64,000 bases of DNA, from contig CALWES010000006.1 in the NCBI GenBank assembly GCA_944377405.1, positions 62,001 to 126,000 of the forward strand, given 5' to 3'. Each line of letters begins with the position of its first letter. Position 1 is the first letter of the stretch. Origin of the DNA: an uncultured Lachnospiraceae bacterium. Its GTDB lineage: Bacteria; Bacillota; Clostridia; Lachnospirales; Lachnospiraceae. Below, one piece after another: positions 26,407 to 34,971 of the stretch. The translations under genes were made by a program, and so were the position numbers. The notes under the pieces are model-generated. The model searched no databases. It was not told the origin of the DNA and was given only the letters and a program-made list of their open reading frames with translations.

Positions 26407-28023
26407 TTATTCCGGAACCTTTACATTCCAGTAGATCGGATAGCGCAGGTAATCAAAGCCTTCCACTCCGGTCCGAAGTCCGTATACTCCGGTGTAGTGG
26501 CCTAAAACGGAGGCTGCACCATACTCATACAGGAAGCCCTGAAGCTCGTCCCAAGCAGCGGATGCTTCTTCTGTGGTTGCGGCACCGCGGATGGCTGCGA
26601 TCCCCTCGGCCACCTCAGGAGCGTCCAGTCCGGCCCAAGCCTGGCTCAGGACAGACAGCTGTACCGGAAGGGGATTGTAGGAGTTACTGGTAATGAAAAG
26701 GTCAAACTGAGCAGGATCTGCACGATGCTCCATGAAGGTACTGAAATCATACTGCTCTACCTCTGCATTGAAGCCTGCCTGCTTCAGCTCTTCCTGTACT
26801 ACCAGGGTAGCATTATACATCTCGCTGTAGTCCGGGGTAGTGACCAGAACGATAGGCTCTCCGTTGTAGCCTGCTTCTTCCATCAGTTCCTTTGCCTTTT
26901 CCGGATCATTCTGGCTGTAATACTCGCTTCCGGCATCACTGCCCCATACTGCGTCGTCCGGCGGACACCATCCGGCATCCAGCATGTACAGGTTCGGATC
27001 ACCGTAAGCTGCCAGCATAATGTCGTCACAGTTCAGTGCTGCCATCACTGCCTGGCGCAGTGTCTGGTTTGCAAGGGGGCCCTGGGTGGTATTGAAGAAC
27101 AGGTTCAGGGTACCGCCGGTCTCCACGTCCATGGTCAGACTGGGATCGGAAGAAAGCTGCTCATAATACTCAAGGGGCAGATCTTCGATGATGTCGTACT
27201 GTCCGGTCTGAAGTCCGGCGATACGGGTGGAGTTATCCGTAACCACACGGAAATAGATGGTCTCCGTGGATGCGGGCTTCGCGCCTACCAGTCCGCTGGA
27301 TTCTCCCTCGGGGGACTGATAATCTGCAAACCGTGTGAGCTTCACGTACTGATCCTGCTTCCACTCAGCCAGCTCATAAGGGCCGGTTCCGATATACTCG
27401 CTGATACCGTCCGGTCCTGCTGCTTCTGCCACTGACTGGGGATAGATAGCCGCAAACTGGATGGGTGCAGCCAGTACCATGATGATATCGGAGGAGGCCT
27501 CCGGCACCGTCATCTTTACTGTATAATCATCCACCTTTTCAAATGTGGAGCCCTTGATGAGCTCTGCCTTTGAGCAGCGCTCCAGCCACAGGTTCATGGA
27601 TGCCACGACATCGTCTGCTTTCATCTCCTGTCCGTTGTGGAACTTTACGCCCTGACGCAGAGTGATGGTATATTCCAGTCCGTCATCGCTGACTGTGTAT
27701 CCCTCAGCCAGGACCGGTACTGCCTCATAATTTTCATTGAGGGAGAACAGGGGCTCATAGATATGCATGCCGATGCTTCCTACAATGTTGGAATTGATCC
27801 CGTGGGGATCCATGGAAGGTGGATTTGCTGCCACCGCCACATTCAGTTCGCTCTTGTAGCTTGTTTCCTCCGGAGCTGCCTCGGTTTCCGCAGCGGCTTC
27901 TGTAGCTCCGCCAGCTGCAGCAGCGGTGGTTTCCGCTGTTGTCTCTCCGCTTCCTCCTCCGCAGGCGGTCATCATTCCCGCCAGAAGGGCTGTGCCCAAA
28001 AGCGCAGCGATTCTTTTCTTCAT
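26407..28023 (-). CDS. Peptide-type ABC importer substrate-binding lipoprotein
   Basis: A 538-residue family-5 solute-binding lipoprotein: signal peptide with lipobox GMMTACGG, ~35-residue Ala/Thr/Glu linker, then ELNVAVAANPPSMDPHG and the family signature region GLEYTITLRQGVKFHNGQ. It delivers a peptide, nickel chelate, sugar or similar ligand to the DppBCDF-type transporter encoded behind it; the ligand cannot be read from the sequence. AGGAGG lies 9 bp before the start. Confidence 0.92.
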   Translation of the reverse strand: MKKRIAALLGTALLAGMMTACGGGSGETTAETTAAAAGGATEAAAETEAAPEETSYKSELNVAVAANPPSMDPHGINSNIVGSIGMHIYEPLFSLNENYEAVPVLAEGYTVSDDGLEYTITLRQGVKFHNGQEMKADDVVASMNLWLERCSKAELIKGSTFEKVDDYTVKMTVPEASSDIIMVLAAPIQFAAIYPQSVAEAAGPDGISEYIGTGPYELAEWKQDQYVKLTRFADYQSPEGESSGLVGAKPASTETIYFRVVTDNSTRIAGLQTGQYDIIEDLPLEYYEQLSSDPSLTMDVETGGTLNLFFNTTQGPLANQTLRQAVMAALNCDDIMLAAYGDPNLYMLDAGWCPPDDAVWGSDAGSEYYSQNDPEKAKELMEEAGYNGEPIVLVTTPDYSEMYNATLVVQEELKQAGFNAEVEQYDFSTFMEHRADPAQFDLFITSNSYNPLPVQLSVLSQAWAGLDAPEVAEGIAAIRGAATTEEASAAWDELQGFLYEYGAASVLGHYTGVYGLRTGVEGFDYLRYPIYWNVKVPE

Positions 28024-28064
28024 AATACATTCCTCCTGTATCATTTGATAAATTGTTATATCCT

Positions 28065-28125
28065 ATTTCCTGCCCAACTGGCAGGAAATCAATATCACTA
28101 TATGAAAATTATTTTTTTTGTACAA
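28065..28125 (-). promoter_or_regulatory. Promoter and start-site inverted repeat of the peptide importer
   Basis: Minus strand TTGTAC (28120-28125), 17-bp spacer, TATAGT (28097-28102). Immediately at the expected start point lies a 10-bp perfect inverted repeat ATTTCCTGCC/GGCAGGAAAT (28065-28089), a candidate operator or 5' stabilising hairpin. The remaining 28126-28351 is AT-rich spacer with a TATACT at 28282-28287 that may serve the plus-strand gene; no other gene seen. Confidence 0.6.
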
Positions 28126-28351
28126 AAACTATACCCTATACAAGAAAAAAAGTCCATGCAGTGCTTATTTTGTTTCTTTATAAAAGGGTTTTCTCATATC
28201 ACCATCTTTTATAAATAAAGAAGATTATTTCACTCGGAGGATATCAAGATAAAGACCTGTACGGCGTCTTCAGGCCCATGCTATACTGACACCATCTGCC
28301 AGAAATCAATACACTTCTTAAAATTCACTTCATCCTGAAAGGAGACTTTTC

Positions 28352-29002
28352 ATGTCTGTTTTTACTTCTTTTGAGATCTTTCTCACCAATCTGGGAAAAT
28401 ACAACGAAGGGGAGCTTGTGGGGGAATGGCTGCGGCTGCCTGTTTCCAGAGAGGAGCTTTCGCAGTCCTTTTTCCGTATCGGCATCGGCTCCGTAAATGA
28501 GCTCGGTCACTGCTATGAGGAATGGTTTATCACGGATTATGAATGTCCCTTTTCCGGTCTTTATGAGCTTCTGGGGGAATATGAGGATCTGAACCGGCTG
28601 AACTATTTTGCCGCACTGCTGGAGGGCCTTCCGGAATCGGACCGGAAAAAGCTTGGCGCCATCATGGGCTCCGGCTGTCATAGCGTCCATTCTCTGAATG
28701 AACTGATCCAGCTGATCCTGAACCTGGACTGTTATGAACTACTGGAGGATATCCGGGAGGAATCGGACCTGGGGCACCTCTATCTGCAGGAGCAGTGGAC
28801 CTGTTCCCCCTGCGGGAACTGTCCCATGGCTTCCTACATCGACTGTGAGAGCCTGGGCCGGGATCTGGCCCTGGATGAGGACGGATATTTTACGGAGGAT
28901 GGCTATGTCCGCAGCCTGGACCACAGTCCCTTCAGTTCCCTTGGGGACTCTTTTCCGGAGATCCCGGAGGAATACCGGATCATCGGCCAGGGCTCTTCCT
29001 GA
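28352..29002 (+). CDS. ArdA-like antirestriction protein with a C-terminal cysteine cluster
   Basis: A 216-residue acidic protein. The N-terminal half has the ArdA pattern FEIFLTNLGKYNEGELVGEW with EEWFITDYE further on; ArdA is a DNA mimic that blocks type I restriction enzymes. It is longer than typical ArdA (~165 residues), and a cluster Cys151, 154, 157 and 165 (CSPCGNCP...C) near the C-terminus could bind a metal. Start has AAAGGAG 8 bp upstream. It sits in chromosomal context directly before the transporter-lar operon; no restriction genes are visible. DNA-mimic function is inferred from the fold family. Confidence 0.65.
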   Translation: MSVFTSFEIFLTNLGKYNEGELVGEWLRLPVSREELSQSFFRIGIGSVNELGHCYEEWFITDYECPFSGLYELLGEYEDLNRLNYFAALLEGLPESDRKKLGAIMGSGCHSVHSLNELIQLILNLDCYELLEDIREESDLGHLYLQEQWTCSPCGNCPMASYIDCESLGRDLALDEDGYFTEDGYVRSLDHSPFSSLGDSFPEIPEEYRIIGQGSS

Positions 29003-29039
29003 AGGCCCTCCTGGAGCCCTTCACGGCTCCCGATTTCAG

Positions 29040-29068
29040 ATGACAGAAAGAGGAAAACGTGCTATTAT
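29040..29068 (+). promoter_or_regulatory. Promoter of the transporter-lar operon
   Basis: ATGACA (29040-29045), 17-bp spacer, TATTAT (29063-29068). Places the transcript start near 29075, about 200 nt before the first start codon. Confidence 0.7.
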
Positions 29069-29074
29069 AGACCG

Positions 29075-29219
29075 GTCAGATATTCCTGCAGCAATCCCCC
29101 AGGATCGCAGCGCCCGCAGGAAGCGGGGAACGGGAGCCGAAGCTCCTGAATATATCCGGGAAGCAGCCTGCAGCTGTGCTCTAATATTTTTTTGATATGT
29201 TTATTAAGGTATGCAGGAA
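29075..29219 (+). promoter_or_regulatory. Structured 5' leader, candidate riboswitch of unassigned class
   Basis: Between promoter and terminator the leader can form CTGCAG/CTGCAG (about 29086-29091 with 29168-29173), CCGC/GCGG (29114-29117 with 29123-29126) and GGAGC/GCTCC (29133-29137 with 29141-29145) stems around a junction. Further on GTATGC (29209-29214) pairs with GCATAC (29220-29225), which would break the terminator: an antiterminator. The layout is that of a metabolite or metal riboswitch. The tail AGCTGTG slightly recalls a cobalamin B12 box, but the usual core is missing; NiCo or a new class are alternatives. Confidence 0.5.
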
Positions 29220-29257
29220 GCATACATCTCTTCAGAAGAAGGGGTGTATGCTTTTTT
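29220..29257 (+). terminator. Leader terminator before the transporter-lar operon
   Basis: GCATACATCTCTTC, loop AGAA, GAAGGGGTGTATGC: 14 consecutive pairs with three G-U/G-T wobbles, then TTTTTT. It ends 18 bp before the start codon of the first gene, overlapping the antiterminator stem. Confidence 0.85.
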
Positions 29258-29275
29258 ATGCTTTTGGAGGAAGAT

Positions 29276-30340
29276 ATGCACCTTGGAAAACACTTTTTTG
29301 AGAAAGCTCCGGATATGAGGCTAATCCTGCTTTTGCTGCTTCTTTTTTCTCTTGTGACCCTGGTCCTTGCCACCGGGCTTGGGCCCGTTTCCGTTTCCCC
29401 GGAGACCACCGCAAGGATCCTTATGAGCCGGATCCCCGGGATCGGAAGCAGCATTATCCCTGACTGGGAGCAGCTGGATCAGAACATCGTCCTGGGCCTC
29501 CGGCTTCCTAGAGTCTGCCTCGGCATGGTGGTGGGGGCCTCCCTTTCCGTTTGCGGCGTATGCATGCAGGCCCTGGTACGGAACAGTCTGGCAGATCCTT
29601 TTATCCTCGGGGTCTCCAGCGGTGCTTCCGCCTTTGCCACCCTGGGGATGCTCTTTGGAGCCTTTTCCTTTCTCGGGATCTACTCCCTTTCCATCAGTGC
29701 CTTTATCGGCTCTGCCGTCACCATTCTCTTTGTCTACGGGATCTCCCGGGTCAAGGGCCGGATCAACATCACCCAGCTGCTTTTATCCGGCGTGGCGGTC
29801 TCCATGATCATGGACGGAGTCACCAGCATCATCACCCTCAGCGCCCCCAATGCCCTGGGACTGCACAATGCGGAATTCTGGATGTCCGGAAGTCTGGCCA
29901 GTGCCAGATGGGCCTATCTGACCCTTCCCCTTGCAGTGCTCCTTCTGTGCATGGCGGTGCTGATGATCAATTACAGGGGGCTCAATCTCCTGCTTCTGGG
30001 AGATGAAAGCGCCGCCGCCCTGGGAGTCAATGTACGGCAGCTCCAGAAGCTTCTGGTGCTCCTGGCCTCCCTCATGGCAGGGGTCACCATAGCCGTCAGC
30101 GGATCCATCGGTTTTGTAGGCCTGATGGTGCCCCATTTCACCAGGCTTCTGGTAGGCGGGGACCACAAGAAGGTCCTTCCCGTCTCCGCCCTTCTGGGAG
30201 GAATCCTGGTGGTGTGGGTAGATGTGGCCGCCAGAATGATCATTGCCCCGGAGGAGCTTCCCGTGGGGATCCTCACCGCAGTCATAGGCGGTCCGGTCTT
30301 CATCTGGATGCTGAAGCGGTCGTCCGGAGAAAAGAGTTAA
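29276..30340 (+). CDS. BtuC/FecCD-family ABC importer permease
   Basis: A 354-residue membrane protein with about ten segments and the FecCD/BtuC signatures LRLPRVCLGMVVGASLSVCG, LADPFILGVSSGASAFA and GSIGFVGLMVPHFTRLLVGG. It moves a metal chelate, corrinoid or metal ion with the ATPase and lipoprotein encoded next. The start MHLGKHFFEKAP follows GGAGGAAG; the longer reading frame begins inside the terminator hairpin and is not used. First gene of the operon with larE-larB-larC. Confidence 0.88.
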   Translation: MHLGKHFFEKAPDMRLILLLLLLFSLVTLVLATGLGPVSVSPETTARILMSRIPGIGSSIIPDWEQLDQNIVLGLRLPRVCLGMVVGASLSVCGVCMQALVRNSLADPFILGVSSGASAFATLGMLFGAFSFLGIYSLSISAFIGSAVTILFVYGISRVKGRINITQLLLSGVAVSMIMDGVTSIITLSAPNALGLHNAEFWMSGSLASARWAYLTLPLAVLLLCMAVLMINYRGLNLLLLGDESAAALGVNVRQLQKLLVLLASLMAGVTIAVSGSIGFVGLMVPHFTRLLVGGDHKKVLPVSALLGGILVVWVDVAARMIIAPEELPVGILTAVIGGPVFIWMLKRSSGEKS

Positions 30341-30352
30341 GGAGGTTTTCAC

Positions 30353-31129
30353 ATGTTTTTACAGGTAAAGGATCTGAGATATTCCTACGGTGAAACGGAG
30401 GCTGTGGAACAGGCCTCCATTCAGGTGGACCGCGGCGAATTCGTGGGGATCATCGGTCCCAACGGCAGCGGAAAATCCACCCTGCTGAAGGCCGTCTACC
30501 GGGGCCTTGTCCCGGACAGGGGCAGCATCACCCTGGAGGGGGAGGATCTGCTTCGTATGCCCTATAAGCGCTCTGCCCTTCAGATGGCGGTGGTGGGGCA
30601 GGAACATGAGATCCCCTTTGATTTCTCCGTGGAGGAAGTAGTAGCCATGGGACGGGCCCCCCATAAGAGGCTCTTTGACATCGACACCAAAAAGGACAGG
30701 GACATCGTCCGCCATGCCCTGGAGTGCCTCGGCATGGAAGGCCTTGCGAAACGAAGCTATCTGCAGCTTTCCGGCGGGGAAAAACAGCGGGTCCTCATCG
30801 CCAGGGCCATTGCCCAGGAAAGCGGCTTTTTCGTTCTGGACGAGCCCACGAATCACCTGGACATCAGTTATCAGCTCCAGATATTCGATCTCATCAAGGG
30901 TCTTGGAGTCACGGTCCTGGCTGCCATCCACGACCTGAATCTGGCCTCCCTCTACTGCGACCGCCTCTATGTCATGAAGGAGGGCCGTGTCATCATGGAG
31001 GGCACTCCCGAGGAGGTCCTGACCGCCCAGAATATCTACCGGATCTACGGAGTCCAAAGCTCCGTGGAGATACACCGGCTTACGGGAAAGACTTCCATCA
31101 CGTTTCTGCCGGAGGGCGTCAGCGCCTGA
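30353..31129 (+). CDS. BtuD/FecE-family ABC importer ATPase
   Basis: A 258-residue ATPase: Walker A GPNGSGKST (residue ~36), signature LSGGEKQRVLIARAI, Walker B FFVLDEPTNHLDISYQ. The type belongs to importers of iron chelates, haem, cobalamin and related metal compounds. AAGGAGG lies 7 bp before the start, 12 bp after the permease stop. Confidence 0.9.
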   Translation: MFLQVKDLRYSYGETEAVEQASIQVDRGEFVGIIGPNGSGKSTLLKAVYRGLVPDRGSITLEGEDLLRMPYKRSALQMAVVGQEHEIPFDFSVEEVVAMGRAPHKRLFDIDTKKDRDIVRHALECLGMEGLAKRSYLQLSGGEKQRVLIARAIAQESGFFVLDEPTNHLDISYQLQIFDLIKGLGVTVLAAIHDLNLASLYCDRLYVMKEGRVIMEGTPEEVLTAQNIYRIYGVQSSVEIHRLTGKTSITFLPEGVSA

Positions 31130-31146
31130 AGGCCCTGGAGGATCAA

Positions 31147-32145
31147 ATGAAAAGAAAGATCTGTGTTATAATATGTGCAGCAATGGCTGCCCTTTCCCTT
31201 GCAGCCTGCGGCTCCGATTCCCCTGTGGAAGGGACCTCCTCCGCAGGGGAAGGGCCTGTCTCCAGGCCGGAGGATGGCTCCTCCGAGACCGCTTACCCCA
31301 TTCATCTGGAAAACTATGGCCGGGAGATCACCGTTACCAAAAGGCCTGAACGGGTCCTGACCCTTGGGCCCAACTGTACGGAGCTTTTTGCCGCCCTTGG
31401 GCTTTCGGACCTGGTGGCGGGCCGTTCCCTGGTCAACCACAGCAGAGGGCCTCTGCCGGAATATGCGGAAGCCGTCAACCGGATCCCGGAGCTCAACCAC
31501 AGCTCCGCCACCAGAGAGGCCATCCTCTCCAGCGGAGCGGACTTCGTCTATGCCATCGACTGGGAGATCAGCGATACGGGCTGCAATATCCAGGAGGCGG
31601 AAAGCTATGGCATGAATGTTTATGTCAACTCCGCTTCCACTCTGGAGGAGCAATATCAGGAGATCCGGGACCTGGGGCGGATCTTCGGCGCAGAGGCCTC
31701 TGCGGAAGCATTTATCCGGAACCAGCAGGAGCGGATATCCGCCGTCCAGGATACCCTGAAGAACCGGGAGCCACTGAAGGTCCTGGTCTATGACAGCGGA
31801 AACAACGGGGTATTCACCTGCTCCGGCAGTAATTTTGAGTCCCTTCTGATCGAACTTGCCGGAGGGCAGAACATCTTCGGGGATCTTACGGATCAGCAGT
31901 GGGTCACCGTAAGCTACGAGGAGGTCCTGGCCAGGGATCCGGATCTGATCCTGATCCACGACTATGATTCTCCGTCCCTGGAGGAAAAGATCGCGGAGAT
32001 CAAAAGCGATCCAACCCTGGCGCAGCTGGACTGCGTAAAGGAGGAGCGCTTTGCCTCCATCACTCTGGAAAGCGTGCTGCCCGGAGACCGGATGGCCTAT
32101 GCCGTGGAGCACATGGCGGAAAGCTTTTTCCCTGAACTCTTTTAA
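31147..32145 (+). CDS. BtuF/FecB-type substrate-binding lipoprotein
   Basis: A 332-residue lipoprotein: lipobox SLAACGS at ~20-25, short Ser/Glu linker, then a TroA/BtuF-like binding domain (PERVLTLGPNCTELFAALGL and the second-lobe WVTVSYEEVLARDPDLILIH). It would catch the ligand for the permease-ATPase pair upstream. The neighbourhood of nickel-pincer genes suggests nickel, cobalt, a corrinoid or the cofactor itself as ligand; this is inference. Operon member, 17 bp after the ATPase and 14 bp before larE. Confidence 0.88.
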   Translation: MKRKICVIICAAMAALSLAACGSDSPVEGTSSAGEGPVSRPEDGSSETAYPIHLENYGREITVTKRPERVLTLGPNCTELFAALGLSDLVAGRSLVNHSRGPLPEYAEAVNRIPELNHSSATREAILSSGADFVYAIDWEISDTGCNIQEAESYGMNVYVNSASTLEEQYQEIRDLGRIFGAEASAEAFIRNQQERISAVQDTLKNREPLKVLVYDSGNNGVFTCSGSNFESLLIELAGGQNIFGDLTDQQWVTVSYEEVLARDPDLILIHDYDSPSLEEKIAEIKSDPTLAQLDCVKEERFASITLESVLPGDRMAYAVEHMAESFFPELF

Positions 32146-32159
32146 GGAGGATACGATAT

Positions 32160-32912
32160 ATGGAACTGAAGGATTTTTTTAATGAGCACCCGAAGGCAGC
32201 CCTGGCCTTCTCCGGCGGGGTGGATTCCGCCTATCTCCTTTATGCAGCCCAGAAGGCCGGGGCGGATGTGACCGCCTACTATGTAAAGACCGCCTTCCAG
32301 CCCGCCTTTGAGCTGGAGGATGCCAGAAAGCTTGCCGCAGAGCTTGGGGCCCGGCTTAAGATCATTTCCCTGGATGTCCTTGCAGATCCTGTGATCCGCA
32401 GCAACCCCGCTGACAGATGCTATTACTGCAAAAGGCGGATCTTTTCCGCCATGGCGGAGGCTGCCGGAGCGGATGGCTATGAGCTCCTTCTGGACGGCAC
32501 CAACGCCTCCGACGATGCAGGAGACCGACCCGGAATGCGGGCCCTTCAGGAGCTTTCCGTTCTCTCGCCCCTTCGGATCTGCGGCCTCACAAAGGCAGAG
32601 ATCCGCAGGCTTTCAAAAGAGGCAGACCTCTTTACCTGGAATAAGCCGGCTTATGCCTGCCTTGCCACCCGGATCCCTTCCGGGCAGTCCATAAGCGAGG
32701 AGAGCCTTCAGCGGACGGAACGGGCGGAGGAATTCCTGAAGAGCCTGGGCTTTTCCGATTTTCGGATCAGACTTTTTTCCGGCTTCGCCAGGCTGCAGCT
32801 TCGGGAAGAGGATCTTCCAAGACTCATGGAGAATCGACGGGAGATCCTTCAGGAACTGAATAAGGATTATGACGCAGTGTTTTTGGATCTGGAGGTGCGC
32901 AATGAACAGTGA
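32160..32912 (+). CDS. larE: Pyridinium-3,5-biscarboxylate mononucleotide sulfurtransferase LarE
   Basis: A 250-residue PP-loop enzyme with SGGVDS at residues 18-23. LarE adenylates and then sulphurates the pincer nucleotide carboxylates. In Lactobacillus LarE a single Cys sacrifices its sulphur; here there are Cys87 and Cys90 (CYYC) plus Cys167 (AYACLATR), the three-cysteine pattern of LarE types that hold a [4Fe-4S] cluster and can turn over catalytically. AAGGAGG lies upstream. Second step of cofactor synthesis, between larB and larC in pathway order. Confidence 0.92.
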   Translation: MELKDFFNEHPKAALAFSGGVDSAYLLYAAQKAGADVTAYYVKTAFQPAFELEDARKLAAELGARLKIISLDVLADPVIRSNPADRCYYCKRRIFSAMAEAAGADGYELLLDGTNASDDAGDRPGMRALQELSVLSPLRICGLTKAEIRRLSKEADLFTWNKPAYACLATRIPSGQSISEESLQRTERAEEFLKSLGFSDFRIRLFSGFARLQLREEDLPRLMENRREILQELNKDYDAVFLDLEVRNEQ

Positions 32913-33663
32913 GATCAGACGGATACTGGAGCAGGTAAAGGAAGGGACCATGGACGTGGATGAGGCCCTGCTTCAGATCAAGGAAGAGCCCTTTAAGGAC
33001 ATCGGCTATGCCAAGGTGGACCTGCACCGGAAAGTCCGCCAGGGCGCCGCAGAGGTGATCTACGGCGCGGGAAAGACGCCGGAGCAGATCCGGGGGATCC
33101 TTCAGGTCATGGAGGAGGCGGGACAGAAACGGATCCTGATCACAAGGATGTCCCCGGAGGCGGCGGAATTCATTTCCCGGGACCTGCCCCTTAACTATCA
33201 TCCGGAGGCCAGGATCGGGATCCTGGGGAGCATTCCGGAGCCTGACGGCATGGGCCGCATCGTAGTGGCCACCGGGGGCACCAGCGACATCCCCGTGGCG
33301 GAGGAAGCAGCCCTGACTGCAGAGGTCATGGGGAATGATGTAAAACGGCTTTATGACGTGGGGGTGGCCGGCCTGCACCGCACCCTCTCCCACCTGGACG
33401 ATATCATGTCCGCCAATGTGATCATCGCCATCGCCGGTATGGAGGGGGCCCTGGCCAGCGTCCTGGGGGGCCTTGCGGACTGCCCGGTCATCGCCGTTCC
33501 CACCAGCGTCGGCTACGGCGCTGCCTTCGGAGGCCTCACGGCCCTTCTCTCCATGCTCAATTCCTGTGCCAGCGGAGTCTCCGTGGTCAATATCGACAAC
33601 GGCTTCGGCGCCGGATACCTGGCCAGTATGATCAATCATATGACTGCAAAGGAGGCAAAATAA
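32902..33663 (+). CDS. larB: Nickel-pincer cofactor carboxylase LarB
   Basis: A 253-residue protein whose C-terminal two thirds resemble PurE: VATGGTSDIPVAEEAALTAE, VVNIDNGFGAGYLASMI and TSVGYGAAFGGLTALL. LarB carboxylates and hydrolyses nicotinic acid adenine dinucleotide to the biscarboxylate mononucleotide, the first step. The start MNSEIRRILEQV lies 11 bp inside larE behind GGAGGTG; it is preferred to an upstream ATG at 32869 with no ribosome site. Ends TAATG into larC. Confidence 0.92.
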   Translation: MNSEIRRILEQVKEGTMDVDEALLQIKEEPFKDIGYAKVDLHRKVRQGAAEVIYGAGKTPEQIRGILQVMEEAGQKRILITRMSPEAAEFISRDLPLNYHPEARIGILGSIPEPDGMGRIVVATGGTSDIPVAEEAALTAEVMGNDVKRLYDVGVAGLHRTLSHLDDIMSANVIIAIAGMEGALASVLGGLADCPVIAVPTSVGYGAAFGGLTALLSMLNSCASGVSVVNIDNGFGAGYLASMINHMTAKEAK

Positions 33664-34964
33664 TGAAGACCTTATATCTTGACTGTGGAATGGGTGCTGC
33701 CGGAGATATGCTGGCGGCTGCACTTTTTGAACTCCTGCCTGACCGGGAGGCCTTCCTTAGGGACCTTGAGGCCGCAGGGATACCCGGTGTCCGCTTTCAG
33801 CCGGAGCCCATGGAAAAATGCGGCATCACCGGCACCCATATGGGGGTCACGGTAAATGGCGAGGAAGAAGAAATCCTGGACGTCCATCTTCACGCCCATC
33901 ATCATGAAGAGGCCCACTGCCATGACCACGGACACCATGACTTGCCTCATCACGGGCACTCTCATGAACATCATGAGGAACAGGGACACGATCATGAGCA
34001 TGGGCATGAACATGGCCATCACCACCACAGCAGCCTCCATGATATCGGGCACATCGTTATGGGGCATCTCCAGGTCTCCCAGAAGATAAAGGAGGACGTC
34101 ATGGCGGTCTACGGACTGATCGCCGAGGCAGAAAGCCACGCCCACGGAGTGCCCGTCAGCGAGATCCATTTCCATGAGGTGGGGACCCTGGATGCAGTGG
34201 CGGATATCACCGCCGTCTGCATGCTTATGGAGCGCCTTGCGCCGGATCAGGTGATCGCATCCCCGGTGCATGTGGGCAGCGGCCATGTCCACTGCGCCCA
34301 CGGCATCCTGCCGGTTCCTGCTCCCGCCACGGCGTACATCCTGAAAGACGTTCCCATTTACGGCGGCCGGATCGAGGGAGAGCTCTGCACCCCTACTGGA
34401 GCTGCCCTTCTGAAGCACTTTGCCACCGGCTTTGGCAGCATGCCCGTTATGAAGACAGAGGCCATCGGCTATGGCATGGGGAAGAAGGATTTTCCGGCAG
34501 CCAACTGCCTGCGGGCTTTTCTGGGGGAGACGGAGGACCGGCAGGAGACGGTTCCCGAGCTCAGCTGCAACGTGGACGACATGACCGCCGAGCAGATCGG
34601 CTTCGCCCTGGAGCGTTTCTTTGACGCCGGTGCCCTGGAGGCCTATACCCTCCCCATCGGCATGAAAAAGTCCCGGCCAGGCACCCTGATCCGGGTGATC
34701 TGCCGGGAAGAAGATAAAGAGGCCCTGGTAAGGGCCATGTTCCGATACACCTCCACCATCGGGATCCGGGAGACCTCTACCCGGCGCTACGTGCTGGACC
34801 GCCAGCTTAAGACCCTGGAGACGGAGTTCGGGCCGGTGCAGCTTAAGACCTCCCGGGGCTACGGCATCAGCCGCTCCAAATACGAATACGAGGATCTGGC
34901 CCGCATCGCCAGGGAGCAGGGGATGAGCCTGGAGGAAGTGCTCGATCGGATCAGCAGATCCTGA
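33663..34964 (+). CDS. larC: Nickel insertion protein LarC, undivided, with a histidine-rich insert
   Basis: A 433-residue protein that inserts nickel into the pincer nucleotide using CTP. N-terminal domain starts TLYLDCGMGAAGDMLAAALF; C-terminal domain contains ELSCNVDDMTAEQIGFA and TIGIRETSTRRY. Residues 75-122 hold 25 histidines, a metal-storing or metal-delivering stretch. Lactobacillus plantarum needs ribosomal frameshifting to join LarC1 and LarC2; here the frame is continuous. Starts on the larB stop (TAATG). No LarA-type racemase is in the window. Confidence 0.93.
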   Translation: MKTLYLDCGMGAAGDMLAAALFELLPDREAFLRDLEAAGIPGVRFQPEPMEKCGITGTHMGVTVNGEEEEILDVHLHAHHHEEAHCHDHGHHDLPHHGHSHEHHEEQGHDHEHGHEHGHHHHSSLHDIGHIVMGHLQVSQKIKEDVMAVYGLIAEAESHAHGVPVSEIHFHEVGTLDAVADITAVCMLMERLAPDQVIASPVHVGSGHVHCAHGILPVPAPATAYILKDVPIYGGRIEGELCTPTGAALLKHFATGFGSMPVMKTEAIGYGMGKKDFPAANCLRAFLGETEDRQETVPELSCNVDDMTAEQIGFALERFFDAGALEAYTLPIGMKKSRPGTLIRVICREEDKEALVRAMFRYTSTIGIRETSTRRYVLDRQLKTLETEFGPVQLKTSRGYGISRSKYEYEDLARIAREQGMSLEEVLDRISRS

Positions 34965-34971
34965 AGCTTAT

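Noticed and set aside
29101-29180. Cobalamin riboswitch before the BtuC-like permease
   Set aside because: Only the AGCTGTG tail resembles a B12 box; the central core and the usual spacing are absent. Kept as unassigned leader.
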